DNA of 11,151 bases from an uncultured Clostridia bacterium (GCA_949448405.1 CASTFX010000032.1:1-11151); one strand, 5' to 3'. Shown: positions 1 through 6,831, numbered from the stretch's first letter. Made by a program: numbers and translations. Notes: generated from the sequence alone by a model not told the origin.

Positions 1-1713
1 AGTTGCAGCAACAGCAACAGCTCTTGCTAAAACGAATAAAGTCCTATCAAATAATGACCTTACAATTATTTTGCCTATTTGAGGTTTCCTATAAGGTGGT
101 AATTCTAGTATAAAAGAGGAAGGAGCACCTTTTAAAATTGTCTTAGATAATATTCTAGAAATAAGTAAAGTCAAAAATATTCCAAGAAGGATAACTAAAA
201 TAACAGACAAAGTAGATACCACAGAAGAAAGAATACCAGTAAAATAGCAACCAATAAAAATACTTGCAATAGTTATAAGAAATGGAAATCTACCGATTAC
301 AAGGCACAAAAGCGTTTGTAATAATAGAAATAAGCTTTTCGCGAGGAGAATCAATAATTCTGCAACCTATAACTCCAGCAGCATTACAACCAAATCCCAT
401 GCACATCGTTAATGCCTGTTTTCCTGTTGAACAAGCCTTTTTAAAGTAATTATCTAAATTAAATGCTATCCTAGGTAAATATCCTAAATCTTCAAGCAAT
501 GTGAATAAAGGGAAGAAGATAGCCATAGGAGGAAGCATAACAGAGACTACCCAAGTTACAGTTTGGTACATTCCATATATTAAAATATTTGTAAAAAAAT
601 CAGGAACATTTAATTTTGCAAAGAGAGTTAATAAACCATCCTGAATATTTCCAAAAAAACCAGATAAAATCTGAGAAGGGTAATTTGCACCAGTAATTGT
701 AAGCCAAAATATTAAAGCTAAGAAGGTAAGCATTATAGGGATGCCATACCTTTTTGAAGTAAGTATTTTATCGATTTTTCTAGTCTTCTCATTATACTTA
801 GAATTAGCAAAAGTACAAGTCTTTTTTCTTATATCTTCAGATTTTAATATAATACTTGAAACTATACTATCACGAAGAGAAGATAGACTTAACCCCTTTT
901 CTTTAAGCTCAGATTTGATTTTAGACAGCTTTTCTTGTATGGGGGTATTATTTTCTATATCAATATTCAAATTCTTTTGCAAAGCTATATTGATTGATGA
1001 ATTTTCGTCTAATAATTTTAAGGAAACCCATCTAGAAAGATATTGTTTTTCTGTAGGAAGAATATCTTTTATATCAGGTTCAATTATGGAGATATATTCT
1101 TCAACATCATTACTATATTCAATATGAAAAGTGTTAGATGAAGAAGAACTGCTTTGTAAAGAATCGTGTAAAGTATCTAAAAGGTTTACTAAAGTTTTCT
1201 TTTTATTAGCAATGGTTCCGAACCACAGGAACACCCAATAAATTAGAAAGTTTTTCTAAATCAATTTTTATTGATTTCTTTTTTGCCTCATCAAGTAAAT
1301 TAACACAAACAATTACATTAGGAGTCATTTCTAAAACTTGGAAAACTAAATTCAAATTTCTTTCAATACAAGTTGCATCAACTACAACTATACAATAATC
1401 TGAGTTTCCAAAACATATATAATTTCTTGCAATCTCTTCTTCACTTGAATTAGACATTAAAGAATATGTACCAGGCAAATCTACTAAAAGAAAGTTTTTA
1501 TTATTATGTTTGCACATTCCATAGCTATATGCAACTGTTTTACCAGGCCAATTACCAGTATGCTGATGCATACCAGTTAAATTATTAAATATACTAGTTT
1601 TACCAACATTAGGATTACCAGCAAGTGCAATAGTATAATCACAGCCGAATGGCTTTTTCAAAGACATCTTGTTCTATTACATGATTACCAGTAGACATAG
1701 AAGTAAGACCCAT
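1..1713 (-). CDS. feoB: FeoB ferrous iron transporter, 3' end outside window, read through three +1 shifts
   Basis: FeoB is the GTPase-coupled inner-membrane Fe(II) importer. I place the start at the ATG at 1713-1711, preceded by AGAGGTGAT; its first residues MGLTSMSTG are typical of clostridial FeoB. The protein continues in three further frames after CGG codons at 1647-1645, 1220-1218 and 295-293 (residues 23, 165 and 473 become Gly). G-domain motifs are visible: GNPNVGKTS (residues 32-40), DLPG (78-81), NLLD (138-141) and GTIA in the G5 position. The membrane part shows LLEDLGYLPRIAF, GFGCNAAGVIGCR and, across the third shift, PCNGRFP, then GAPSSFILELPPYR near the left edge. About 570 residues lie in the window with no other break. 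It follows feoA by 63 bases and probably shares its promoter. Identity is certain; whether the shifts are biological is inferred. Confidence 0.95.
293..295 (-). other. +1 frameshift site at CGG, feoB site 3
   Basis: Minus-strand reading is TGT AAT C GGT AGA TTT CCA. Unshifted, CGG is followed immediately by the stop TAG. Skipping the C gives C-N-G-R-F-P, the conserved PCNGRFP motif of the FeoB membrane domain, and the frame then stays open to the window edge. A -2 shift would insert an Ile inside this motif, so +1 fits better. Confidence 0.85.
1218..1220 (-). other. +1 frameshift site at CGG, feoB site 2
   Basis: Minus-strand reading is GTG GTT C GGA ACC ATT GCT. Unshifted, the frame stops four codons after CGG (AAC CAT TGC TAA). 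Skipping the C gives V-V-G-T-I-A, matching the G5 region of the FeoB G domain, and joins the GTPase to the membrane part. Confidence 0.85.
1645..1647 (-). other. +1 frameshift site at CGG, feoB site 1
   Basis: Minus-strand reading is GCC ATT C GGC TGT GAT TAT. Unshifted, CGG CTG TGA stops at once. Skipping the C joins the N-terminal 22 residues, which carry a proper ribosome binding site and the typical MGLTS start, to G-C-D-Y-T-I-A-L-A-G-N-P-N-V-G-K. The ATG at 1667, inside the other frame, has no good ribosome binding site of its own. Confidence 0.8.
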
Positions 1714-1743
1714 TAATAATCACCTCTTATATTAAAAATTTTT

Positions 1744-1766
1744 AAGAGTAAGATTTACTTACTCTT
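1744..1766 (-). other. hairpin between feoA and feoB
   Basis: AAGAGTAAG and CTTACTCTT form a perfect 9-base stem with a 5-base loop in the 63-base gap. On the minus strand it is followed by five A and five T bases, so it is not a clean intrinsic terminator. It could lower feoB expression relative to feoA or stabilise the upstream message. Confidence 0.5.
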
Positions 1767-1776
1767 ATATTAAATA

Positions 1777-2005
1777 TTAAAAAGATTTTACTTTAATCAA
1801 AGAAGTATCTTCTTTTCTTAGCGCAATTAATGTACCTCGTATTTCAAAAGCAGTAGGGTCACCAGAAGGACTCTTAAAAACTGGAGTAATTTTTGTATTC
1901 TTTACAATTCCTAAGTCTAAAAGTCTCCTTTTTAAAGGGCCGAATGCATTTAAGTTCTTGTACAATACCTGCTTCATCTAGTTTTAAATCGTATAAACTA
2001 TTCAT
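1777..2005 (-). CDS. feoA: FeoA, small SH3-like iron transport protein, read through one +1 shift
   Basis: FeoA is a small cytoplasmic SH3-fold protein that supports FeoB. I start it at the ATG at 2005-2003, with GGGAG at 2017-2021 upstream. Twenty-one residues (MNSLYDL...ELKCI) lead to CGG at 1942-1940. Skipping the C gives GPLKRRLLDLGI and the rest of the family pattern, including TPVFKSPSGDPTAFEIRGTLIALR, ending in TAA at 1779-1777. The total is 75 residues, the normal FeoA length. The shorter open frame starting at the ATG at 1977 lacks the family N-terminus and would begin MKQVLYKNLNAF, which has no FeoA character. It lies upstream of feoB and behind a candidate promoter and palindromic operator. 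Confidence 0.9.
1940..1942 (-). other. +1 frameshift site at CGG, feoA
   Basis: Minus-strand reading is AAA TGC ATT C GGC CCT TTA AAA AGG. Skipping the C joins V-Q-E-L-K-C-I to G-P-L-K-R-R-L-L-D-L-G, the standard FeoA sequence. Without the shift the frame ends 23 codons after CGG, at a TAA. Confidence 0.85.
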
Positions 2006-2052
2006 ATCTTATGTTACTCCCAAGTATTATAATGTAAGTTTCCTAATAATAG

Positions 2053-2081
2053 TTTATACAAAAATAACAGTTATGTTACAA
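2053..2081 (-). promoter_or_regulatory. candidate sigma-A promoter of feoAB
   Basis: On the minus strand, TTGTAA (2081-2076) is followed after 17 bases by TATAAA (2058-2053), about 50 bases upstream of the feoA start. The -35 box lies inside a perfect palindrome, which suggests control by a repressor. A second TATAAT, nearer feoA, lacks a good -35 partner. Confidence 0.55.
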
Positions 2082-2090
2082 ATAACATAA
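2071..2090. promoter_or_regulatory. palindromic candidate operator upstream of feoAB
   Basis: TTATGTTA-CAAA-TAACATAA is a perfect 8-base inverted repeat with a 4-base spacer, overlapping the -35 box of the candidate feo promoter. The half-site TTATGTTAC recurs at 2009-2017, between the feoA ribosome binding site and start. Position suggests an iron- or redox-responsive regulator. The sequence does not match the classical Fur box as I know it, so the regulator is unnamed. Confidence 0.5.
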
Positions 2091-2119
2091 ATCTAAGCAC
2101 AAATTTTACAACATATACA

Positions 2120-2148
2120 TTGACAAAACTAAAAAAAGCATGTATAAT
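2120..2148 (+). promoter_or_regulatory. strong sigma-A promoter for the small membrane peptide and rpmE
   Basis: TTGACA (2120-2125) and TATAAT (2143-2148) are exact consensus boxes separated by exactly 17 bases. Transcription would start near 2155, about 37 bases before the ATG at 2192. A strong constitutive promoter suits a ribosomal protein operon. Confidence 0.85.
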
Positions 2149-2191
2149 AAAAAATACGGTAAAAGTATAATAGGGTTTAGGAGGGGATACT

Positions 2192-2350
2192 ATGCTAGCA
2201 AAGTATTGGAAAAAAATAGGAATGCTAATAATAATAATAGCATGTTTATTTAATATAGTGGCAAAATTAGTTAAAAAAATACCATATATAGACCAATTAA
2301 CTCAATCAGCACAGTATGTTTCAAACCAAGAACACAACGAGGAAAAATAA
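2192..2350 (+). CDS. 52-residue single-helix membrane peptide, unknown function
   Basis: An ATG follows the strong ribosome binding site TAGGAGGGG at 2179-2186. The 52-residue product begins MLAKYWKKIG, has one hydrophobic helix (about residues 10-27, MLIIIIACLFNIVAKLV), and then a polar tail with basic residues after the helix and an acidic end (NEEK). No cleavage site is obvious, so it is probably an anchored peptide. It lies between a consensus promoter and rpmE, 42 bases ahead of the latter, with no terminator between, so the two are likely cotranscribed. I do not recognise the family. The promoter, ribosome binding site and clean codon use make it a credible gene. Confidence 0.7.
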   Translation: MLAKYWKKIGMLIIIIACLFNIVAKLVKKIPYIDQLTQSAQYVSNQEHNEEK

Positions 2351-2392
2351 TTTCTAATAGATATTAAAAAAGAGAAAGAGGTGAAATGCATA

Positions 2393-2593
2393 ATGAAAGA
2401 AGGTTTACATCCAGAATTCACAGAATCAACAATAACATGTGCATGTGGAAACGTATTAGAAACAAAATCAACAAAAAAATCAATGTCTGTTGATGTTTGT
2501 TCAAAATGTCATCCTTATTGGACAGGTAATTTAAAACAAAATACAACAGGTGGTAGAGCAGATAAATTCAAGAAAAAATATGGAATACAATAA
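2393..2593 (+). CDS. rpmE: 50S ribosomal protein bL31, zinc-binding type
   Basis: bL31 is a small large-subunit ribosomal protein that bridges the subunits. From the ATG at 2393 the product has 66 residues and begins MKEGLHPEF, as in other bacterial L31 proteins. Zinc ligands are present: Cys16 and Cys18 in CAC and Cys36 and Cys39 in CSKC, so this is the zinc-containing form. The C-terminal GGRADKFKKKYG is the family signature. A GTG twelve bases upstream is in frame, but AGAGGTG (2377-2383) is better placed for the ATG. An intrinsic terminator follows directly. No CGG codon is present. Confidence 0.95.
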   Translation: MKEGLHPEFTESTITCACGNVLETKSTKKSMSVDVCSKCHPYWTGNLKQNTTGGRADKFKKKYGIQ

Positions 2594-2601
2594 GAAAAAT
2601 T

Positions 2602-2627
2602 CTGAGGTTATGCCTCAGTTTTTTTAT
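2602..2627 (+). terminator. intrinsic terminator of rpmE
   Basis: CTGAGG (2602-2607), loop TTATG and CCTCAG (2613-2618) form a 6-base stem followed by seven T (2619-2625). It starts nine bases after the rpmE stop. Confidence 0.85.
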
Positions 2628-2650
2628 TGTACATGAAAAATAAAAAAAGA

Positions 2651-2679
2651 ATGACAAATTGGAATATATATAGTATAAT
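2651..2679 (+). promoter_or_regulatory. candidate sigma-A promoter for the membrane protein at 2712
   Basis: ATGACA (2651-2656) and TATAAT (2674-2679) have a 17-base spacer. The predicted start site leaves a leader of about 25 bases before the gene, with AAAGGAGGA as ribosome binding site. Confidence 0.6.
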
Positions 2680-2711
2680 CATTATATAAATTAGTAAAAG
2701 GAGGATTTTTC

Positions 2712-3404
2712 ATGGAAGAAAATGAAAACAAAGAATCAGCAGTAAACAAAGAAGAAATCAAAGCAGAAACTGTAAAAACTGCAAAAGAAGTAAAAGAAAC
2801 TATAAAAAATGTAAACATTAAAAAAGACGCAAAAGCAACAACAGGATTTATAACAGAGATGGTAAAGAAACCATTAGAAAGATTAAAAGAAATAGCTGAC
2901 GATAAAGAAAATAAAGACTTTAAATATGCTATTGTACTTGTTATAGTATGGATTATAGCACTTGCAATAGTACATTTAGCAAGAAGATATGCATCAATAG
3001 ATGACTTTTTTGCATATAGCTTCACAAAACATTTCTTAACACTATTAAAAGTAATGGTTGCTCCAATAATCGGAATTATAGTAATGTCACTAATAATCTT
3101 TATTGTAAATAAAAACAATAAAAAGTCATTTATAACAATAATGACAGCAATTACAGCAGCAAAAATTCCAGTTATAGTTGCAGACATAGTAAGTATATTA
3201 TATGTAATTAGTAATAGTATATCAAAATTATTAACTCCATTTACATCATTTTGTACAATAATAAGTATAATATTTACATTCTTTGGGGTAAAAGCATTAT
3301 GTGGGGAAGAGAATAATACAAAATTCTTAAAAACATTTATTATAATTCAAGCAATATACTATGTAGCATATTTAGTAATCTCTTACTTAGAAATATATAT
3401 TTAA
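2712..3404 (+). CDS. multi-pass membrane protein with charged N-terminal tail, unknown function
   Basis: The 230-residue product starts at an ATG behind AAAGGAGGA. Residues 1-70 are very rich in Lys and Glu (KEEIKAETVKTAKEVKET) and probably form a cytoplasmic amphipathic or coiled-coil tail. Hydrophobic helices follow at about 73-90, 108-132, 140-166, 175-197 and 207-229, giving around five membrane passes. The overall pattern resembles Yip1-like bacterial membrane proteins, but I see no diagnostic motif and do not name a family. It is a single-gene unit with its own promoter and a shared terminator facing the SPFH gene. The one CGG string in it (3071-3073) is split between ATC and GGA and causes no shift. 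Confidence 0.8.
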   Translation: MEENENKESAVNKEEIKAETVKTAKEVKETIKNVNIKKDAKATTGFITEMVKKPLERLKEIADDKENKDFKYAIVLVIVWIIALAIVHLARRYASIDDFFAYSFTKHFLTLLKVMVAPIIGIIVMSLIIFIVNKNNKKSFITIMTAITAAKIPVIVADIVSILYVISNSISKLLTPFTSFCTIISIIFTFFGVKALCGEENNTKFLKTFIIIQAIYYVAYLVISYLEIYI

Positions 3405-3414
3405 AAGTATTAAC

Positions 3415-3449
3415 AAAAAAATCTTCACTGTTAACAGTGAAGATTTTTT
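3415..3449. terminator. bidirectional intrinsic terminator between convergent genes
   Basis: AAAAAA-TCTTCACTG, loop TTAA and CAGTGAAGA-TTTTTT form a 15-base stem with a T run on either strand. It lies between the stop at 3404 and the end of the SPFH gene at 3463 and can serve both. Confidence 0.9.
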
Positions 3450-3462
3450 GTTATGTATTTAC

Positions 3463-4368
3463 TTATTTAGAAGATTTATCTTTGAAAACTTCTGCTGCAG
3501 AACCAAGACTAGCTAATGCTTTAGTTGCTTCAAAAGGTATAAATACTTTATTAGCATTTCCTTTAGCAACTTCTTTTAAAGCTTCTAATGATTTTAGTTG
3601 AACTAATTTATCATCAGGGTTAGATTTCTTCATTGCAGAATAAATCATTTCGATTTCTTGAGATTTAGCTTCAGCAACTTTTTTGATAGCTTCAGCTTCA
3701 CCATCAGCACGTCTAATTCTAGATTCTTTATCAGCTTCAGCAGCAAGAATTGCAGCTTCTTTTTGACCTTCAGCAATAGTGATTGCAGATTGTCTTTCTC
3801 CTTCAGCTTGAAGGATAGCAGCTCTTTTATTTCTTTCTGCATTCATTTGTTTTTCCATAGCATCACGAATATCAGCTGGTGGAGTAATGTCTTTGATTTC
3901 AACTCTGTCTACTCTACATCCCCATTGGTCTGTTGCTTCATCAAGGATAACTCTTAATCTATCATTAATCATATCTCTTGAACTAAATGTTTGGTCTAAG
4001 TCCATTTTACCAACGATATCACGAATAGTTGTGATAGCTAAGTATTCAATACCTTTTCTTAAAGATTGAATTTCATAAACTGCCTTTGCAGGGTCTGTAA
4101 TTTTGTAGAAAACTACAGTGTCTATTGTTATTGTAACATTATCTTTTGTAATAACTCCTTGAGGTGGTATATCCATTGTTTGTTGTTTTAAACTAACAAC
4201 AGAACGTACATGATCGAAGAAAGGAACAATAATTGTAAGACCAGCGTCTGCAATTTTGTGATATTTTCCTAATCTTTCAATAATATAAACCTCAGCTTGT
4301 TTAACGATTTTAATTGATTTAAATGCAATTATTACTATAATTACAAGTAATACTATTAAAAACCACAT
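3463..4368 (-). CDS. SPFH/stomatin-like membrane protein (QmcA-like)
   Basis: The 301-residue product has one N-terminal membrane helix (residues 2-16), an SPFH/band-7 domain (about 18-180, with VKQAEVYIIERLGKY and LKQQTMDIPPQGVITKDNV), then an Ala/Glu-rich coiled-coil (about 180-250, with repeated AEG, AEAD and GEAEA). This is the layout of bacterial stomatins that form oligomeric membrane rings or microdomains. The ATG follows AAAGGAGGA. The NfeD-type gene lies 41 bases upstream on the same strand, the usual partner, so the two are probably one operon that ends at the palindromic terminator. The precise physiological role in this organism cannot be read from sequence. Confidence 0.92.
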   Translation of the reverse strand: MWFLIVLLVIIVIIAFKSIKIVKQAEVYIIERLGKYHKIADAGLTIIVPFFDHVRSVVSLKQQTMDIPPQGVITKDNVTITIDTVVFYKITDPAKAVYEIQSLRKGIEYLAITTIRDIVGKMDLDQTFSSRDMINDRLRVILDEATDQWGCRVDRVEIKDITPPADIRDAMEKQMNAERNKRAAILQAEGERQSAITIAEGQKEAAILAAEADKESRIRRADGEAEAIKKVAEAKSQEIEMIYSAMKKSNPDDKLVQLKSLEALKEVAKGNANKVFIPFEATKALASLGSAAEVFKDKSSK

Positions 4369-4409
4369 AAAAAATCCTCCTTTTAATATATATAATAAAA
4401 CTTTAAAAA

Positions 4410-4838
4410 CTAAATTTTAGAAACTATGGCTTTAACACCATCAATAGTTTCGATTTTTACTTTATCGCCTTCATTAAAAATTTCGTCGTTTGCAGATTTT
4501 GCAGTCCATTTTTCAGAACCTATCTTTATTTGACCAAGTTTTGATGAAGCATCGAATGAACTTGTAACAATTGCTTCTTTTCCAATTATTGAATAAGCAT
4601 TAGTTATAACTTTTTCATCTTTTTTTATAACAAACTTTTCAATAAATGGTCTTGTGCATAGTAGAAGTAAAGCAGAAAGCACTACGAATATTGACATTTG
4701 AATAAATACATTAGCTGTAAATAAACTAACAAGACAAACGATAAGTGCGGCAACTCCTAACCAGAAAATCATAAATCCAACGGTTGCAATTTCCATTATA
4801 AAGAAAACACCAGCAGCAATTAACCAAATATACCACAT
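4410..4838 (-). CDS. NfeD-like membrane protein, partner of the SPFH protein
   Basis: From the ATG at 4838 the product has 142 residues and begins MWYIWLIAAGVFF. Hydrophobic helices at about 3-22, 22-40 and 43-61 are followed by a soluble beta-rich domain of the NfeD OB-fold type (GKEAIVTSSFDASSKLGQI, EKWTAKS, NEGDKVKIETIDGVKAIV). The short form without a protease domain commonly sits next to SPFH genes, as here. The start at 4838 is chosen because AAGGAGAAA stands just upstream; an in-frame start further upstream at 4877 has no ribosome binding site and would add a polar stretch. A TATAAT on the minus strand at 4888-4883 could be its -10 box, but the -35 is poor. Confidence 0.9.
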   Translation of the reverse strand: MWYIWLIAAGVFFIMEIATVGFMIFWLGVAALIVCLVSLFTANVFIQMSIFVVLSALLLLCTRPFIEKFVIKKDEKVITNAYSIIGKEAIVTSSFDASSKLGQIKIGSEKWTAKSANDEIFNEGDKVKIETIDGVKAIVSKI

Positions 4839-4900
4839 AAATATTTCTCCTTTCATAAATAGATAAATAATTTCCACATAATATTATATAACAAATTTTG

Positions 4901-4941
4901 AAAAAAATAAAGTATTATATAAAAAAATCTACATAATACTT
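4901..4941 (-). terminator. intrinsic terminator of the gene at 4950-5912
   Basis: On the minus strand AAGTATTAT (4941-4933) pairs with ATAATACTT (4918-4910), with a 14-base loop and then a TATTTTTTT tail. The stem is AT-only, so it is weak, but position and tail fit. Confidence 0.6.
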
Positions 4942-4949
4942 CAAATTTT

Positions 4950-5912
4950 TTATTCATCATCTGCATATAAATCTTCAATATATTCATTACTTGAAAAAGC
5001 GATAATACTTCTAAATAGTGTAGGTAAGACTAAAAGTCCTAGTCCAAAGAAAAAGCCATGTCCGAATTTTTTAGAAAGTTCAAATCTACCAATAATTGCA
5101 ATAGCCATAAGCATAAGCCAACCAAGAATAGGAATGAACGAAAGAAGAAGAAGCCAAGGAGAAAGTCCACATACTTTTAAATGTACAATATCTCTATAAA
5201 TAGGTATAAAAGTAGCCCAATTCTTTTTGCCAGCTTTTCCAAATATTAGATAAGTTATGAATACTGAATAAATACCAACAATTATCAAAATAACAAGAAT
5301 AAGTCTAACGTAAAAGTTAGCAAATAATAATTTTGTTAAAATACTAATTTTAGTTTGAAGTGAAGTATCAGAAATGATAGATCCTATAATCTTCTCTAAA
5401 GAATCTCCATTTTTATACATATTTAATAATTTATTTATATCCAAATCGTTTTTTACAATATCTATAACTGCGTCAGAATCGAAAGTTCTAAGTAAAGTTT
5501 CAGAAGCAGATAAAGCTCCAGAACTTAAACCAGCATCTTCCAAAAGTTCACTATTATCTTTAATTAAGTCTGCAATTTCTTCATTAGATATAACCTCAGA
5601 AAGCTTATCATAAATATCAACAACTTCGTTTACATTTATTGCATTTACGTTAACAGAGTTTAGATTTCCAGTAGCTATTTCCGATTTATCTATATTTTCC
5701 ATAACAGCAGTGGAATCAAGTTTAGTGATATCAATAGAATTTAGAACATCCTTCAAATTATCAACTTTTTTATCATTAATACTATTTAGATTAATATCAT
5801 TTACATTAATATTTTTCAGTGTATCTTTAGAAGGCGCAGCAAGAGAACATGTAGATAATAGAATTACTAATATAAAAGTTATTAAAAGTATAGTTTTTAG
5901 GTACTTTTTCAA
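4950..5912 (-). CDS. exported membrane-anchored protein with DUF5684-like C-terminal module
   Basis: The start is probably the TTG at 5912, because AAGGGGTG lies at the right distance; a GTG at 5921 overlaps that site. The product has 320 residues. Residues 3-24 are a signal sequence ending LLSTCSLAAP. Residues about 30-190 are an extracellular Asn/Asp/Ile/Val-rich region with short recurring phrases (NINVNDINLNSIN, NLNSVNVNAINVNEV). A C-terminal module has three hydrophobic segments (about 200-224, 252-274 and 286-306) separated by FGKAGKKNWATFIPIYR and FELSKKFGHG, resembling DUF5684-type membrane domains. Function is unknown. It has its own candidate promoter and terminator, so it appears monocistronic. 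CGG strings at 5064 and 5683 are out of frame and cause no shift. Confidence 0.8.
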   Translation of the reverse strand: MKKYLKTILLITFILVILLSTCSLAAPSKDTLKNINVNDINLNSINDKKVDNLKDVLNSIDITKLDSTAVMENIDKSEIATGNLNSVNVNAINVNEVVDIYDKLSEVISNEEIADLIKDNSELLEDAGLSSGALSASETLLRTFDSDAVIDIVKNDLDINKLLNMYKNGDSLEKIIGSIISDTSLQTKISILTKLLFANFYVRLILVILIIVGIYSVFITYLIFGKAGKKNWATFIPIYRDIVHLKVCGLSPWLLLLSFIPILGWLMLMAIAIIGRFELSKKFGHGFFFGLGLLVLPTLFRSIIAFSSNEYIEDLYADDE

Positions 5913-5941
5913 ATTAATCACCCCTTAAAAATTATATTATA

Positions 5942-5970
5942 ATTCTAATATATAAATGCACTAAAGTCAA
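5942..5970 (-). promoter_or_regulatory. candidate sigma-A promoter of the gene at 4950-5912
   Basis: On the minus strand TTGACT (5970-5965) and TAGAAT (5947-5942) are separated by 17 bases, about 30 bases before the start codon. Confidence 0.6.
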
Positions 5971-6017
5971 TTTTAATATTCTTAAGATTAAATTAAAAAA
6001 TAACTAAATATCATATC

Positions 6018-6046
6018 TTGAAAAATTGCTATTCATATGCTAAAAT
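6018..6046 (+). promoter_or_regulatory. candidate sigma-A promoter of the nucleotide pyrophosphatase gene
   Basis: TTGAAA (6018-6023) and TAAAAT (6041-6046) have a 17-base spacer, and TGC just before the -10 box gives an extended -10. The gene starts at 6075 behind GGAGGAG. Confidence 0.65.
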
Positions 6047-6074
6047 CTATATGAAATAATGGAGGAGTAAGAAT

Positions 6075-6687
6075 ATGAAAATTATATATGCAACAACAAA
6101 TGAAGGAAAGAAAAACCAAGTACAAGATTTCCTAACATATAATAAATATGATGTACAAATAGTTACTTTGAAAGATATAGGATTTAACGAAGAAATAGAA
6201 GAAAACGGAGAAACATTCGAAGAAAATTCTAATATAAAAGCAGAAGCAGTAAAAGAATTTTGCAAGAGAAATAATATAAAAGGAATAATAGTTGCAGATG
6301 ATGCAGGACTTATGGTAGATGCATTAAATCGGAAGACCAGGAGTACATACAGCAAGATATGCAGGAGATCATGCGCCACAAGAAATAGTACTAGATAAGC
6401 TATTAAACGAGATGGAAGGTATAGAAGATAGGTCAGCCAAGTTTGTATGCGTTTTAACTGCTATACTTGAAAATGAAGAGAAATTTATTTGTGAAGGAAT
6501 TACAAAAGGGAAAATAGCAAAAGAAAAAGGAACTATGGGAAAATTAACATTTGGACCAGTATTAATACCAGATGGATTTGATAGAGTTATGAATGACTTA
6601 ACAGAAGAAGAAATAGGGCACACACATAGACAAAAAGCGTGGAAAGAATTATTGACCAAAATACAAGGAGATAATTTTGTAAAATAA
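6075..6687 (+). CDS. Ham1/RdgB-family XTP/dITP pyrophosphatase, divergent, read through one +1 shift
   Basis: This family cleaves non-canonical purine nucleoside triphosphates (XTP, dITP) to the monophosphate and pyrophosphate. From the ATG at 6075 (GGAGGAG upstream) the product reads MKIIYATTNEGKKNQV, EENGETFEENS and VADDAGLMVDALN, reaches CGG at 6330, and after skipping the C continues as GRPGVHTARYAGDHA to the TAA ending at 6687. The total is 203 residues, the usual family size. The NGRPG-ARYAG core is split by the shift. The C-terminal part is unusual: the common GFGYDPxF and SHR stretches appear as KLTFGPVLIPDGF and GHTHRQKA, so substrate preference may differ. Family is secure, exact substrate not. 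Confidence 0.88.
6330..6332 (+). other. +1 frameshift site at CGG, pyrophosphatase gene
   Basis: The reading is GCA TTA AAT C GGA AGA CCA GGA. Skipping the C restores A-L-N-G-R-P-G-V-H-T-A-R-Y-A-G, the most conserved stretch of the family. Unshifted, the frame gives a basic, non-family tail and stops at 6396-6398. Confidence 0.87.
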
Positions 6688-6690
6688 TCA

Positions 6691-6780
6691 GCATATTGCG
6701 TCGTTATTCTACGAAAGAAAATCCTCAACGTACATAAGTACGCCTTCGGTATTTCTTTCTTGAATGCCTAGCACTATACT
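6691..6780. repeat. imperfect palindromic element between two genes
   Basis: The 144-base gap between 6687 and 6832 holds an imperfect inverted repeat. GAAAGAAA (6713-6720) pairs with TTTCTTTC (6752-6759), and the centre is a perfect CGTAC-ATAA-GTACG (6729-6742). Outer arms (GCATATTGCG and TGCCTAGCACTATAC) show weaker complementarity, extending the fold to about 90 bases. Base composition is richer in C and G than its surroundings. It looks like a dispersed REP- or MITE-like hairpin rather than a terminator, since no T run follows. No second copy is in the window. Confidence 0.6.
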
Positions 6781-6831
6781 AATTCTTTTACAAAATTGAT
6801 TTATGTATTAAGAAAGGAAGAAATAGTAAAA

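Noticed and set aside
741..1127. Plus-strand open frame inside feoB
   Set aside because: It is antisense to the well-conserved FeoB region and has no expression signals.
1206..1667. ATG at 1667 as the feoB start
   Set aside because: It lacks a ribosome binding site, whereas the ATG at 1713 has AGAGGTGAT and a typical FeoB N-terminus that joins through CGG.
1777..1977. ATG at 1977 as the feoA start
   Set aside because: It gives a non-family N-terminus; the ATG at 2005 plus the shift gives a standard 75-residue FeoA.
2624..3187. Long open frame antisense to the membrane protein gene at 2712
   Set aside because: It has no ribosome binding site, overlaps a gene with promoter and ribosome binding site, and its composition is the complement of that gene.
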